In this document: positions 11,285 to 21,965 of the stretch, in pieces | How positions within the stretch are numbered: the stretch's first letter is position 1 | Layout: each line of letters begins with the position of its first letter | Source: Microvelia longipes | Taxonomy: Eukaryota > Arthropoda > Insecta > Hemiptera > Veliidae | Length of the DNA stretch: 64,000 nt | Direction of reading: 5' to 3' | Assembly (NCBI GenBank): GCA_018340805.1 | Contig: JACMZG010000008.1 | Coordinates: 19,459,118-19,523,117, forward strand | The notes under the pieces: generated by a model | What the model saw: only the letters and a program-made list of their open reading frames with translations | Told to the model about the DNA's origin: nothing | Databases searched by the model: none | Made by a program: the position numbers and the translations under genes

Positions 11285-11910
11285 TTTTTTTTGAGGTAGT
11301 ACGTAATTGAGCACTTTATTGGACCGTTTTTAGGATGAGAAGCCAATCATTATTGTTATAGGAGGTTATTTAGTACTTTTCACCTCCGAGGACAATAATG
11401 AATGTAAAAACCCTAGGACGTAAAAGTAATTCAAATGTTGCCGCCATTACTGTAATGTAGCGTGTTTCAAAAAACAATCTGTGTTAAACCTTTATGAGTT
11501 TTCTTTAAAAAACGTTCATTTGTTTCTGTTTTTGTTCGTAGACTAATTTTTTTTTCGTTTTTAAAAGGTGTTTTAATTGACAATATTTGTGGGTTTATTT
11601 GTAAAGCTTTACATTTTTGAGTAAAAGTATGAAGCTATGGATGAATTTAATGACGACGATAATATGGAGTTAATAATAATTGACGTTTGTTTTTTTTTTC
11701 AATTAAGTATATAGCGTAGTTTAATGAGTGCTATTTTTTTTAATAAGTGCTTTATTTAATGAGTGCTACCTAAAAAAAAATAGTGTATGCCATCCGGCTG
11801 AGAATGTCTTTATGTCTTGGCAATTTTTCCCGACTCGCTTCGCTCGTCGGTAAATCTAATTGCCGTGACATAAAGACACACTTCTCAGCCTTATGGCATA
11901 AATAACTATT
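11285..11910 (+). repeat. Family E composite element, copy 1
   Basis: A 626-bp element whose inverted copy is 29161-29733. From the left: a T-run plus GAGGTAGTACGTAATTGAG, a diverged non-coding interior, then GTGCTACCT plus an A-run (an inverted terminal match to the left end), then a foldback at 11779-11910. The same two-part order in both copies means they moved or duplicated as one unit. No transposase; non-autonomous. Confidence 0.85.
11779..11910. repeat. Foldback end of family E, copy 1
   Basis: Inverted repeat of about 50-bp arms carrying CTGAGAATGTCTTTATGTC on the left and GACATAAAGACACACTTCTC on the right. The loop contains CTCGCTTCGCTCG, itself near-palindromic. Ends are AATAGTG and AATAACTATT. 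Confidence 0.85.
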
Positions 11911-12079
11911 ATTTCCTAGGCGCCAGAAAACAAAAATGAAAAAAATTGGTTGATGACGTTACAAATTTATTAGGCTGCGATCTTCTCAACATCTCGATAT
12001 GCCATTTTCTGCTTCTTTTCGAGAGAGCCTTCGCAGTAGAAGGCTTACATTTTACATTTTAGTATCAGGAGGTCAAGCG

Positions 12080-12142
12080 GAATCGATCTCTTTTCTCTCC
12101 ACTTTAGTCATCCGAATCTGAACAACCAAGCGTCATTTACTG
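12080..12142 (+). repeat. Family P fragment (diverged)
   Basis: GCGGAATCGATCTC...CATCCGAATCTGAACAACC followed by AAGCGTCATTT, matching the order seen at 52138-52240. Confidence 0.5.
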
Positions 12143-13077
12143 ATAATTTTTTTCTAAAAATTGTAAACGCTTTGTTAAATACGCATATTGGGGTATACAT
12201 ATACTTATATCCTGAATTGACTCAAATTGGGAGAATCTTTTTGGAGATATTTGCAATACACGATTCTATATATAGATAGTAGAGTAGAGCTCCACCACTT
12301 AGTAATTAATTTGCAGAACGAAATAAATTGAGTTTTAATTAGTACAAATCGCGAACGGCATACAGTTTCGTATGTTATTTTTAATGAACCAGATGGATGA
12401 CGTCACGCTCGCATTATAATTTCGCGTTGCAATTTAATAAGTACGTAAGTAAAATTAGATGATCTATATTTAGCAACCCTCAGCTGATTTTTATAAAAAG
12501 AAATATTAACTGAGTAGAGGGTGTTAGCTTACTCGGTCAAGGATATGTTAGGCCTCTCTACTAATATAAAAACTCTATGCTTCATAAATACCATCCCCAA
12601 TATATACGACAACCAATAAAATATATGTTTTTTAATAAATACTTCTTAAGTATAAACTAATTAAAACTGTTTTTGAGAGCTTTGTGAAAGTATGGATACA
12701 TACTTTAAAACACTTATATAGGCAACATGTTATTAAGTGACATATAAGATTTGAAGAAGGAAGTGGAAGTTACCTTGCCGGTAGATATAAATTGCACAAT
12801 ACCCTCCTCAATATCGCTTTAACTTGTTTCTAATATTATTTTACACAATAATCGCAAGTAATGCCAAGGTGATACAATCTCGAGAGATTTCTTTATTTTT
12901 GGGTAATTTGAGTTTTAACAGGAACATTTAAATAATATATTCCACCATTCGAACTCAGCTTCGCCTCTGCAGTAAAACTAACGTTCATTTTGACTTATAC
13001 GGCTTTGTGATAGTATCAATGTCATGTTTAATATTTCAAGCGAATCAAACAATCTGAAAGAGGGGGAACTACTCAAG
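12143..13077. other. Unique AT-rich sequence with one TGACGTCA
   Basis: No gene recognised. An exact TGACGTCA octamer lies at 12398-12405, outside any repeat I could identify. Confidence 0.5.
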
Positions 13078-13108
13078 TAATATATATATATATATATATA
13101 TATTATAT

Positions 13109-13175
<67 letters not shown>

Positions 13176-13178
13176 TTG
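13078..13178. repeat. (TA)n microsatellite
   Basis: TA tract followed by a short GTGTGCGCG stretch. Confidence 0.95.
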
Positions 13179-13615
13179 TGTGTGCGCGTATGTAGTCTGT
13201 GATAGTTTTAATACGAAGGCTTCCAAATTTCTTATTTAGATAAATTAATAATTAAATGTAAATGATTAAAATTAGTATGTTCACAACATACATACTTTTA
13301 CTATGAGATAGAAAATTTAAACATGTTTGCCAATAATATATTACCAAATACGTATTCGTAATAACCAAATAGGTTTATTAATAGGGTTTTTAAATAGGTT
13401 TCTAAAACAAAATAGGTTAAAAATAATGCGTAGTTATTATGTATAATGAATACGTAATCCGGTTTGATTTATACGTAAGTAATTTTGTATAATGACGATT
13501 ATACAAAATTAAATTCCATTTACGTGGGTAAGTTAAATTACCTTTACATTATAATACCGTGATGATACACCTATTTGTCAGAAAAGATAGATAGATAAAA
13601 AAAATCAGATAGCTA
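13179..13615. other. Nothing recognised
   Basis: AT-rich; the word AAATAGGTT occurs several times between 13365 and 13425 but without a regular period. Confidence 0.45.
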
Positions 13616-13619
13616 AAAA

Positions 13620-14010
13620 TTGTCAGGGACACGCCCCTGAGGGAGGAGGGTAGGGGGAAGGAGGTTATTTTGAAAAGGGAGCAAGCCAAGCTAAACGTTA
13701 GGAATGTATGGCGCGAAGTGCTAGGGTAGTAGGTATTGGTAGGAGCTCGCTTACTGGTATACCAGGGTAGTCTTATTGAGTGGGTTTATACAGAGTGAGC
13801 TCTTACTAGACTCTGTATTCCTGGGATATAACTTGACTCGCAAACCTGACCCATCCACTTCTAATGACGACAACAGCCCCTCTTCTGAGTTTGCGCACTC
13901 CGTTTTACCTCCCTCTACATGCCTGTCTGTATTCAAAGACACTTTTTTACATACTACCTTTAAGGGACGATCCTTTGAATACGTGTCGTTGATACACGTG
14001 TAGTAGATGA
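13620..14010. other. GC-richer island of unknown nature
   Basis: About 390 bp clearly less AT-rich than its surroundings. The left part (GGGGGAAGGAGGTTATTTTG) resembles 50240-50285, so part is dispersed repeat. Open frames of 75 codons (13776-14003, plus) and 63 codons (13751-13942, minus) overlap on opposite strands. The plus frame is serine- and proline-rich without a motif I recognise. It could be an old coding exon or a transposon fragment; I cannot choose. Confidence 0.35.
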
Positions 14011-14117
14011 TGCACTGAAATATTCCTCCTGGTTAAGGGGAAATACGGGAATAAGAAGAATGAATAAGGGATATGTCATTGAATATATTTAATGACATAA
14101 TATGTTCAATGTTTATA

Positions 14118-14249
14118 AAAAATGGTAAATTTGAACTCGTATGAGTCCACCATTTTCGGAAGTCTACGACCATACTTATAAGTAACTAAACAAGCCTATA
14201 GACTTAATTCAAATTTAGAAACTTATGCGAGTTCAAATTTACCATTTTT
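14118..14249. repeat. Small TIR element (MITE-like)
   Basis: Inverted ends 14118-14146 and 14221-14249 match over 29 bp with two mismatches (AAAAATGGTAAATTTGAACT at the outer edge), around a 74-bp interior. No target duplication is obvious. Confidence 0.75.
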
Positions 14250-14495
14250 CTTAACCATAACCAAATATAATTTAAAAAAGTTAAATTAGATGAAAGCGAA
14301 ACATTAATTATTTTAAAAACCACAATAAATCCATAAATAAAAATTATAATAATATAGTAATAAAAAAATATTAATATAAATAGAAATTGGATGTACCAAT
14401 ATCACTATTCACTAAGCTTTTTAAAAGGCAGCATAATAAATATTTGTTAAGAATTTGCTTTTAGTGGTGTCATAGAAAAATTTAATTGTGTCCGA
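14250..14495. other. AT-rich flank of gap
   Basis: Low-complexity AT-rich sequence leading into the assembly gap. Confidence 0.5.
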
Positions 14496-15429
14496 NNNNN
14501 NNNNNNNNNNNNNNNNNNNNNNNNNNNNNNNNNNNNNNNNNNNNNNNNNNNNNNNNNNNNNNNNNNNNNNNNNNNNNNNNNNNNNNNNNNNNNNNNNNNN
14601 NNNNNNNNNNNNNNNNNNNNNNNNNNNNNNNNNNNNNNNNNNNNNNNNNNNNNNNNNNNNNNNNNNNNNNNNNNNNNNNNNNNNNNNNNNNNNNNNNNNN
14701 NNNNNNNNNNNNNNNNNNNNNNNNNNNNNNNNNNNNNNNNNNNNNNNNNNNNNNNNNNNNNNNNNNNNNNNNNNNNNNNNNNNNNNNNNNNNNNNNNNNN
14801 NNNNNNNNNNNNNNNNNNNNNNNNNNNNNNNNNNNNNNNNNNNNNNNNNNNNNNNNNNNNNNNNNNNNNNNNNNNNNNNNNNNNNNNNNNNNNNNNNNNN
14901 NNNNNNNNNNNNNNNNNNNNNNNNNNNNNNNNNNNNNNNNNNNNNNNNNNNNNNNNNNNNNNNNNNNNNNNNNNNNNNNNNNNNNNNNNNNNNNNNNNNN
15001 NNNNNNNNNNNNNNNNNNNNNNNNNNNNNNNNNNNNNNNNNNNNNNNNNNNNNNNNNNNNNNNNNNNNNNNNNNNNNNNNNNNNNNNNNNNNNNNNNNNN
15101 NNNNNNNNNNNNNNNNNNNNNNNNNNNNNNNNNNNNNNNNNNNNNNNNNNNNNNNNNNNNNNNNNNNNNNNNNNNNNNNNNNNNNNNNNNNNNNNNNNNN
15201 NNNNNNNNNNNNNNNNNNNNNNNNNNNNNNNNNNNNNNNNNNNNNNNNNNNNNNNNNNNNNNNNNNNNNNNNNNNNNNNNNNNNNNNNNNNNNNNNNNNN
15301 NNNNNNNNNNNNNNNNNNNNNNNNNNNNNNNNNNNNNNNNNNNNNNNNNNNNNNNNNNNNNNNNNNNNNNNNNNNNNNNNNNNNNNNNNNNNNNNNNNNN
15401 NNNNNNNNNNNNNNNNNNNNNNNNNNNNN
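14496..15429. other. Assembly gap (Ns)
   Basis: 934 undetermined bases. Any open frame drawn across it is meaningless. Confidence 1.
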
Positions 15430-15621
15430 GGACTTACCCGTCAACCTATGCAGGTCGCCGCTAAGCCTAAGCAAATTCTGTTCTTGCAGAACCTTCTAGG
15501 ACATGCGAAGTTTTACTGCCCTGTGTGATTACTTTCCAAAGTTTTATAAAAAAATGTCTTTATAAAAAACAATTATTATCGCAGCGTCTATAATATTTAT
15601 GCCCATTAATTTAGTGGTTTC
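15430..15621. other. Flank of gap
   Basis: Starts with a slightly GC-richer stretch that could be the end of something lost in the gap; no identity established. Confidence 0.4.
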
Positions 15622-15725
15622 CATATTCTGAGGACGAGCGAAGCGAGTTCCATCTAGTGGGGATGAGCGTAACAAATCCGGTAAGCAAAATTTTCAATGT
15701 GCCTCGTACCCGATTTTTTAAATAT
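15622..15725 (+). repeat. Family F copy
   Basis: Order of blocks: TTCTGAGGACGAGCGAAGCG, GATGAGCGTAACAAATCCGG, TGCCTCGTACCCGA. It aligns with 21840-21965 and, reversed, with 10669-10760 and 28990-29100. Confidence 0.75.
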
Positions 15726-17340
15726 AAAACAATTTTATTTTTTGTCCCTTAAAAAGGTATTTTATTTTTATACATACAACTTGTGTGTATGCAATACTTT
15801 TGAAGTTGAATTGGTTTGTCACTATAACTCTCCATCAGTCAGTACAGCGCGCTTGTTTTAGGGTAGTTACCACGAGGCGCTGTATCATTTCATCTACTAC
15901 ATTTCTAGTAGAACCAAACTAAATTTTATTGTGCTGGTTTTATCAATCAAGTTCTGTTTTTTGAGTAAAGGAGATTTAACAACAAAGAATAATGGTGCAA
16001 ATTAGAGGCTTAATTAGTCTTTAATAACACCGAAGTCTCAAGTGGTTCATTAACCTATAGTAGTGTTCATCTTTTTTATTCGGAGTAAACTTTATATTTA
16101 TTGGTTTATATGAGGGCCACAATAGACGAGTCAGACTATAGTGTATAAAAGACAGTTGCCACAAAGGTTTTACCATAGATATGCTTATAAAATGTTGATA
16201 AGTAGGAAAGTCTGGTTTCACCTTCAAAAATGAAAACTCTGCTACGAAAATTGAGCCCTTTCTCAACCTTACCCTTCCAACCACCGCCAACCGCCTCCCA
16301 CCTTTTCTCATCCCTTTAACCAAAACTATGCGGAACCCCGTTTTATTCTTCATCCTTAAATTCAAGCCCCTTTACAATGGGAAATTGAAAATGAATTTAA
16401 TACCTTAGTGGTTTCATATGGATTTCTTAATTCTCTCCACTCACTTCTATTAAATTTTATTTGAAAAGGATTGAAACCTTATTTTTATCCAACCTTACTT
16501 TTAAAAAGATAAAATTTCATAAATCTGATATGAAATCTGCTGTGAAAATATACTCATAGTATAAACTATTGATAACAAATTTTAAAGTTTTGTGGTTGTG
16601 GTTCGTCAGGGACTAGGGATAACCGCTGCATGCCGCAACCAATGGAAGTAGGAGTTAAGGACTACGTAGTTATTGACTCAATTTTCATTCTATTAGTATT
16701 AATTTTAGTACTCGTGTTATTCAGACCACTCTGATAATCGGTACTATATCTGACCCTCAGTAAACTAGGGTTTGTAGACACTGTACCAAAATTTGAAATA
16801 ATAGTACGGTTTATAATAATATATCCGCCAAAGAAAGTTTCAAATTTCAAGCAAAACGAATGGTTAATGGAGAGGTTTTATTTCCCGAATAAAATTGTCA
16901 TTGCTTGCGAGAGAGAGAGTAGAGAGATTCTTATGCAGTAAGCTATAGACAAAGATAACCACCCTCGCCGATATTTTTTCCGCCAAAGAATATGTAACAT
17001 CTTAACTTGTACCTAACCGTTAACAATTACGCTTAAGTGTGTATTTGCTAGTAAAAAGAAGAAACACTACAAAAAATATTTTTTACAATAATTGTGTATA
17101 CTTATATTTTAAATTGGCCTTAGATCATCTAGTTCGTTTCTTATTTTGTTTTACATTATAATTTTTACCTATTGACCTCATGGCGTTAAATAACTCTATT
17201 TTTACCTCGAACAAATTTTATTTTCTTTCCCAAACTATGACCGTAATTTTCTGGAGAATCAAAACCAAATATGCTATGCGCCATAGCAATTTTGGGCTAA
17301 ATGAACATATTGCAGAGCATGTGAATAAAATTTGAAGTAC
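15726..17340. other. Unique sequence, no supported gene
   Basis: The longest open frame is 16021-16365 (minus, 114 codons), giving a basic peptide with no recognised domain. It ends in ordinary AT-rich DNA and shows no splice or promoter signs, so I leave it uncalled. Confidence 0.4.
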
Positions 17341-17384
17341 CTGTGACAAATAGTATTACCACAAGGCAGTACATACCCTGGACA

Positions 17385-17540
17385 GATAAATATCGACGAG
17401 GGGTAGGGCTATGTTTAATTAGCTTACTACTTTCTATAGCAACCTCTCGACTATATCTAACAATCACAATTATAATAGTTTTTTTAACAAATAAAGCCAA
17501 CGCTAATTATTCGATTTGCTTGAAATTTTAAACATTTGTC
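17385..17540 (+). repeat. Family Q copy
   Basis: Blocks GAGGGGTAGGGCTATG, TAGCTTACTA and CGCTAATTATTCGATTTGCT match 19200-19365 in the same order. The opposed open frames here (62 and 67 codons) are incidental. Confidence 0.6.
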
Positions 17541-17639
17541 ATTGAACTTGTAACTATTTTTACAAATTTGGTTACAATGTCTAGCAATATAACTTAACTG
17601 GTTGCCAAAAAAAAAAACAGAAACGTGTCTTTATCAGAT

Positions 17640-17700
17640 AATAAAAACAAGAGGCCTTCGGCTTTTTGGTCTCTACACGGCGCCGGCCCTGTTTAATGAT
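17640..17700 (-). repeat. Family K terminal fragment
   Basis: AAAACAAGAGGCCTTCGGCT is the reversed GC-rich end of family K, the same word seen at 60640-60662 and 25214-25235. Confidence 0.55.
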
Positions 17701-18089
17701 TAATTACAGGCGTACACAAAGTTAAATCTATAATTTTATGTATCGCGACATGTGTTATTTATGTTTGCTGATACCTCAATGCTTTACATATTCTAAAAAT
17801 ATGCTAATTGTCGACCAAAATCTATTAATTACAGAAATACTTCCAATTAAAATTTTGAAAGGCATAACGACGAAATTTCTGCCAATAGAAAAATAAAAAT
17901 GAAGTAGGTCCGTTAGTTATCTGTGTAGGAGGTGTATTGGTGCCATAATTTATACTTCATTGGAAACTTTTGCAGTATATTCTATGGTCAAGATTTTTAT
18001 TTATAAACATATTCGTTGACAGAAAAATGGAATAGACCTGAAGGATGGTTTTCGTTGTAAGCTTCAACTCTAACATTAATGCAGCGGGA
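17701..18089. other. Nothing recognised
   Basis: AT-rich, no shared repeat or frame. Confidence 0.4.
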
Positions 18090-18245
18090 GTTAAGCGTGA
18101 CACACGTTCACACACACACACACACACACAGATAGATATCATGATAAAAACTACTCATATCGTCATGAACGGGCCTGAAAGAGATAACTTAATGGAATAT
18201 CGATTTAGATTTTTCGGTCGAACACAATACTTTTCCCAAACGCGG
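18090..18245 (-). repeat. M-block repeat with (CA)n
   Basis: GAACACAATACTTTTCC near 18220-18236 is the reversed start of an M block. GTTAAGCGTGACACAC before the (CA)n run at about 18109-18131 recurs as GCGTGACACACAGG at 11040. The two copies therefore share about 100 bp in the same relative order. Confidence 0.6.
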
Positions 18246-18834
18246 CAGTAGCTGCATTTGGTGATTAAAAGTAAAAATTAAGTCAAATAATATAATTTGA
18301 TTTAGATGAACACTGTGGGAAATTATTTGTAGAATACGATTTGAGTGTCAGACTGTGAGGCTTTAAGTATAAATTAAATCAAAGTTGTAATACGTAATTA
18401 TTAACAGAAAATTGTGAAATTACAAGAGGGTCTCTGTGTCTACAAAGACAATGTTATAACAAGTATGTTTAAGCAACTCAAAAGCTCATTTTTCCCTTTG
18501 ATATGCGCTAATGGCGACACCACATTGTGATGTAATAAAATCACCTTCAGAATAAACCACCTTGACACTGAAATCAAACCGGTCCGTTTCATCAAATATT
18601 ATATTCAATATTTTACTAATTAAAACTTTTAAATTAATTTATATTTTAGTCAATTAATGCTTATACCGTAATCTTTATTATTAATTATTTAGAACAATAT
18701 TAACTTTAGTTCTACAATTATTTAGAAAGAAAGCTAAACATTACAACCCCTTTGGGTCATCTTCAGGCTAAAACAACAAATAAAAAGTACAAAACTTTTA
18801 TGTTATCTTTATAATATAATACTAAATTTACCTT
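18246..18834. other. Nothing recognised
   Basis: AT-rich sequence without shared repeats or frames. Confidence 0.4.
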
Positions 18835-19158
18835 TTCATTTATTCTCTCATCTAACCTTTCATTATTTATTTATTCTCTCAACTAACCTTTATTATTAAT
18901 TTATTCTTTCATCTAACCTTTCCTTATTCATTTATTCTCTCATCTAACCTTTTATTTTTCATTTATTCTCTCATCTAACCTTTTATTATTAATTTATTCT
19001 CTCATCTAACCTTTCATTATTAATTTATTCTCTCATCTAACCTTTCATTATTCATTTATTCTCTCATCTAACCTTTTATTTTTCATTTATTCTCTCATCT
19101 AACCTTTCATTATTAATTTATTCTCTCATCTAACCTTTCATTATTCATTTATTCTCTT
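18835..19158. repeat. 31-bp minisatellite, 10 units plus partial
   Basis: Unit ATTTATTCTCTCATCTAACC plus a variable tail. Tails ending CATTATTC, TTATTTTTC and (T/C)ATTATTAA recur in the same order (units 3-5 and 7-9). This points to duplication of a ~93-bp higher-order block. Confidence 0.9.
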
Positions 19159-19199
19159 AACGACATACACTTGCTTGTTGTTAAATTATCACACTTTAG

Positions 19200-19365
19200 A
19201 CGGAAAAATAAGGGCAAGAGGTAGGGCTGTCTTCATCTAGCTTACAATCTACTACTGGGATCTCTCCACTTTTTCTCTCTTTTATCGTTTCTATTTTGCA
19301 AACAGAACCACGCTAATCGTCCGATTTGCTTAAAATTTAAATATGCATTATTAATACTGATACCA
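19200..19365 (+). repeat. Family Q copy
   Basis: GCAAGAGGTAGGGCTGTC, TAGCTTACAATC and CGCTAATCGTCCGATTTGCT align with 17385-17540; the last part also aligns with 48490-48530. Confidence 0.6.
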
Positions 19366-19368
19366 TTG

Positions 19369-19486
19369 TACTACAGCCTGTAAGACTGATATGCTTGAGA
19401 TTTTAAATATACATAATTGATATAATAGTACTACAGCCTGTAAGACTGATATGCTTGAGATTTTAAATATACATAATTGATATAAA
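19369..19486. repeat. 60-bp tandem duplication
   Basis: Two nearly identical head-to-tail 60-bp units beginning ACTACAGCCTGTAAGACTGA at about 19370 and 19430. Confidence 0.9.
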
Positions 19487-19527
19487 AAAATATTCTTCTA
19501 TTCGTTCAAAAAAATGTTTTTTTGAAA

Positions 19528-19820
19528 GAATACTTGTTTCCTTAATGCTATTTTATTGATTGATATGTTATGCTAATACTTGCTTTCCTTAATGCTATTT
19601 TATTTGATGTTATTATTGTTATTATACTTGCTTCCTTAATGCTATTTCATTTGATGTTATTATACTTGCTTCCTTAATGCTATTTTATTTGATGTTATTA
19701 TACTTGCTTCCTTAATGCTATTTTATTTGATGTTATTATACTTCATCCTAATGCTATTTTATTTGATGTTATTATACTTTCTTCCTTAATACTATTTTAT
19801 TTGTTGCTATTATACTTGCT
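19528..19820. repeat. 38-bp minisatellite, about 7 units
   Basis: Unit TACTTGCTTCCTTAATGCTA then TTTTATTTGATGTTATTA. Outer units are more diverged than inner ones, as expected from unequal exchange in the middle of an array. Confidence 0.9.
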
Positions 19821-20199
19821 TTTTGGAGTGTTTTTTATGCAATGATTTATCACCGCCAATTTTGATTATAAACTTTGCTCGAGGTAGAGCAAGAGAGATG
19901 GTTGGTAAATACTGGAAACGAACTACAGAAATGGGTGAGATAAATTTGTCACTCTGGAAGGGTTGGTGGACCTGTGTTACGTAGTGCCAGGATTCAGTGA
20001 GATAGACCAAGTGGACCGGATAGCATAAAACCCTCACAAGGGCTCAATGCTATGAACCACTCGACTTGTTTTATAAGAAAATTTGGCTTGAAACCCATGA
20101 CCTAATAATACCTTGTGATTTGTAGAAAATATAAATTTAACGTTATACTTTTATGATATCGATTACAATATTTTTTATCAATAATATAGTATGAATGTT
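19821..20199. other. Nothing recognised
   Basis: A 75-codon minus frame (19810-20037) has no recognised features. Confidence 0.4.
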
Positions 20200-20410
20200 A
20201 GAGGGTCCTGATAATTTAACGGTTAGCATTTATGCCTGCCTCCCAGACTGTCCGGGTTCAATCCCTGTCGAGGCTGTATAATTTTCAAGAAAGAAATAGA
20301 ATTTTTACACGTGTCGAAAATTGAAGGGAGGTGTCACTCCGAGCCTGCACGTTGTGAAATACTTTTAAAAGTTCCGTAACTCTGAATGAACTTAGGGTTC
20401 GGCAAAAGTT
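20200..20410 (+). repeat. tRNA-derived SINE-like element
   Basis: The first ~75 bp read like a decayed tRNA: TTTAACGGTTAGCA fits a D-arm/A box, and GTCCGGGTTCAATCCC fits the T-arm/B box (GGTTCAANCC) at the expected spacing. The acceptor ends do not pair well, so it is not a functional tRNA. The following ~130 bp (ACACGTGTCGAAAATTG and onward) would be the SINE body. A tail and target duplication were not found. Confidence 0.6.
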
Positions 20411-21085
20411 AGAACTCACAATAGTAACTTATAAATCAAATATAAGTTTAGGCCTTAATTATTTAAAAATCAGGAAAACTCAATTTTGGAGTGGAGCACA
20501 CTTTGTTTCTGAAAAGTCATAGTCTTTTATGGATAAAAAACGGAATGTCATCAAGTAAAACACTACCTTTTATCTCAAGGAGTTGGCAAAAAAGGGTCCA
20601 ACGACGTGGCCTCGTAATTATATGCGCTCTATCACCTCTCTATAATTACTATCAATTATTAGATACCTTTTAAAATACGTTCAAGTCATAAGATTATGAT
20701 GAAGGCTCTTATGGTAACATTGAAATTAATTTTAAAAAAAATCTGTTAATTCAAGTGAAATGCCAGTTATGATTTTTTTTTTTTATAAACACGGTAATTA
20801 CCTATTTGCCTGAGGTATACATGAGAAAAAGTAATGCAGCAGACGAAAACTAAAAAGAACAACAAATGTACAAAAAATGTGTTCATATAAAAGTAATATA
20901 AATATATAAAATAAACAGTCTTTTTATTAATAATAAACACCATACCTATGCAACAGTGACATCTAGTTAAATCTTCAACAGAATTTAATTACCTGAAATC
21001 ACACATATCAAAATAATTAATTTATTATTGGTGACGATAAAGACATATATTTCAAAGTGTTTCAGAACCATAGCCCGCCAAAACT
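20411..21085. other. Nothing recognised
   Basis: A 60-codon plus frame (20491-20673) lacks any motif. A T-run lies at about 20776-20785. Confidence 0.4.
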
Positions 21086-21089
21086 CGTA

Positions 21090-21215
21090 GAGGGGCGAAA
21101 CCAATCCCGGGGGGGGGGGCAAAATTCATACATCTACAAGGGAATAACACTAAAATCTACTGCGTCAGAGGGAGCAAAATTTTTTCTAGGGGGGGGGGGA
21201 TGGCTACGGGCCTGA
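21090..21215. repeat. Repeat block with two G-homopolymers
   Basis: Two runs of about 10-11 G lie 83 bp apart, each beside a copy of CAAAAT plus CTA-rich sequence, ending GGCTACGGGCCTGATG. On the minus strand it would begin CAGGCCCGTAGCCATCC then a C-run. It looks like a duplicated unit of a dispersed repeat, family unknown. Confidence 0.5.
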
Positions 21216-21552
21216 TGTGTTTACGATGCAAGTAAATACCAACCTCTCACAACAAGTTTGTGGAGTTCGACGGGAAGCACGTTCGGTTCAACCATGTTCA
21301 GATGTAACGCGAGCCCTATTGAATTCTTATCTGTGTCGTAATTAAGCAATAATTTCAAATTTGAAAAAGAAAACACATGCGTAGTTCTTATAAATTTGGC
21401 ACATCAAATGTGCCAAATTTCATTTTATTATCATCATTACTTTCATTTTATTCAATTACATGTATGCGTAAAAAAACATAAAATAAAATAAAAAAAATAT
21501 TCAATTGAGTCGAAATTTGGCGCGGAGGCACGGGTGTGAACTGTTTCACTTT
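21216..21552. other. Nothing recognised
   Basis: Short inverted word AATTTGGCACA/TGTGCCAAATT at about 21394-21420 (palindrome-like); otherwise unique. Confidence 0.4.
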
Positions 21553-21802
21553 AATACGGCAAGTCTATCCATAGTTTTTGTTAAATCATTTAATACGGCA
21601 AGTCTATTCATAGTTTTTTGTTTAATAATTTATTACGCAAGCATAGTTAATACGGCAAGTCTATCCATAGTTTTTGTTAAATCATTTAATACGGCAAGTC
21701 TATCCATAGTTTTTGTTTAAATCATTTAATACGGCAAGTCTATCCATAGTTTTTGTTTAATCATTTAATACGGCAAGTCTCTCCATAGTTTTTGTTGAAT
21801 CA
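21553..21802. repeat. 39-bp minisatellite, 6 units plus a deleted one
   Basis: Unit AATACGGCAAGTCTATCCAT then AGTTTTTGTTAAATCATTT. The third unit is reduced to ~17 bp. A 71-codon frame across it is just the repeat translated and is not a gene. Confidence 0.92.
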
Positions 21803-21839
21803 GTAGTGTGACCACTGGAGTTCAACCTATATTTCTTTA

Positions 21840-21965
21840 GAAGTTATGATATTTCTAGTTTGAGACCGAGCGAAGCGTGTCTGAAGTTTTGAGAATAGGC
21901 GTAGCAAATCCAATAAAGTAAGGAAAATTTCCGAGGTACAACGTACCCGAGTTTGTTGACTGTTA
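21840..21965 (+). repeat. Family F copy
   Basis: GAGACCGAGCGAAGCGTGTC, GGCGTAGCAAATCCAATAAA, TTCCGAGGTACAACGTACCC. This is the best-preserved copy for comparison with 15622, 10669 and 28990. Confidence 0.75.

Noticed and set aside
14482..15528. Open frames of 330-346 codons on both strands
   Set aside because: They consist almost wholly of Ns in the assembly gap and carry no sequence information.
16021..16365. 114-codon basic frame, minus strand
   Set aside because: Longest frame outside repeats, but no domain, no splice or promoter context, and a frame this long is expected occasionally in 64 kb.
18835..19158. Regular repeats as a possible CRISPR array
   Set aside because: Units are directly contiguous with no unique spacers, and the genome is eukaryotic; it is a minisatellite.
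20200..20280. Functional tRNA gene
   Set aside because: A and B boxes are present but the acceptor and anticodon stems do not pair properly.
21505..21720. 71-codon frame with repeated NTASLSIVFVKSF
   Set aside because: It is the 39-bp minisatellite (divisible by three) read in frame; units of 40 bp and a deleted unit break it.
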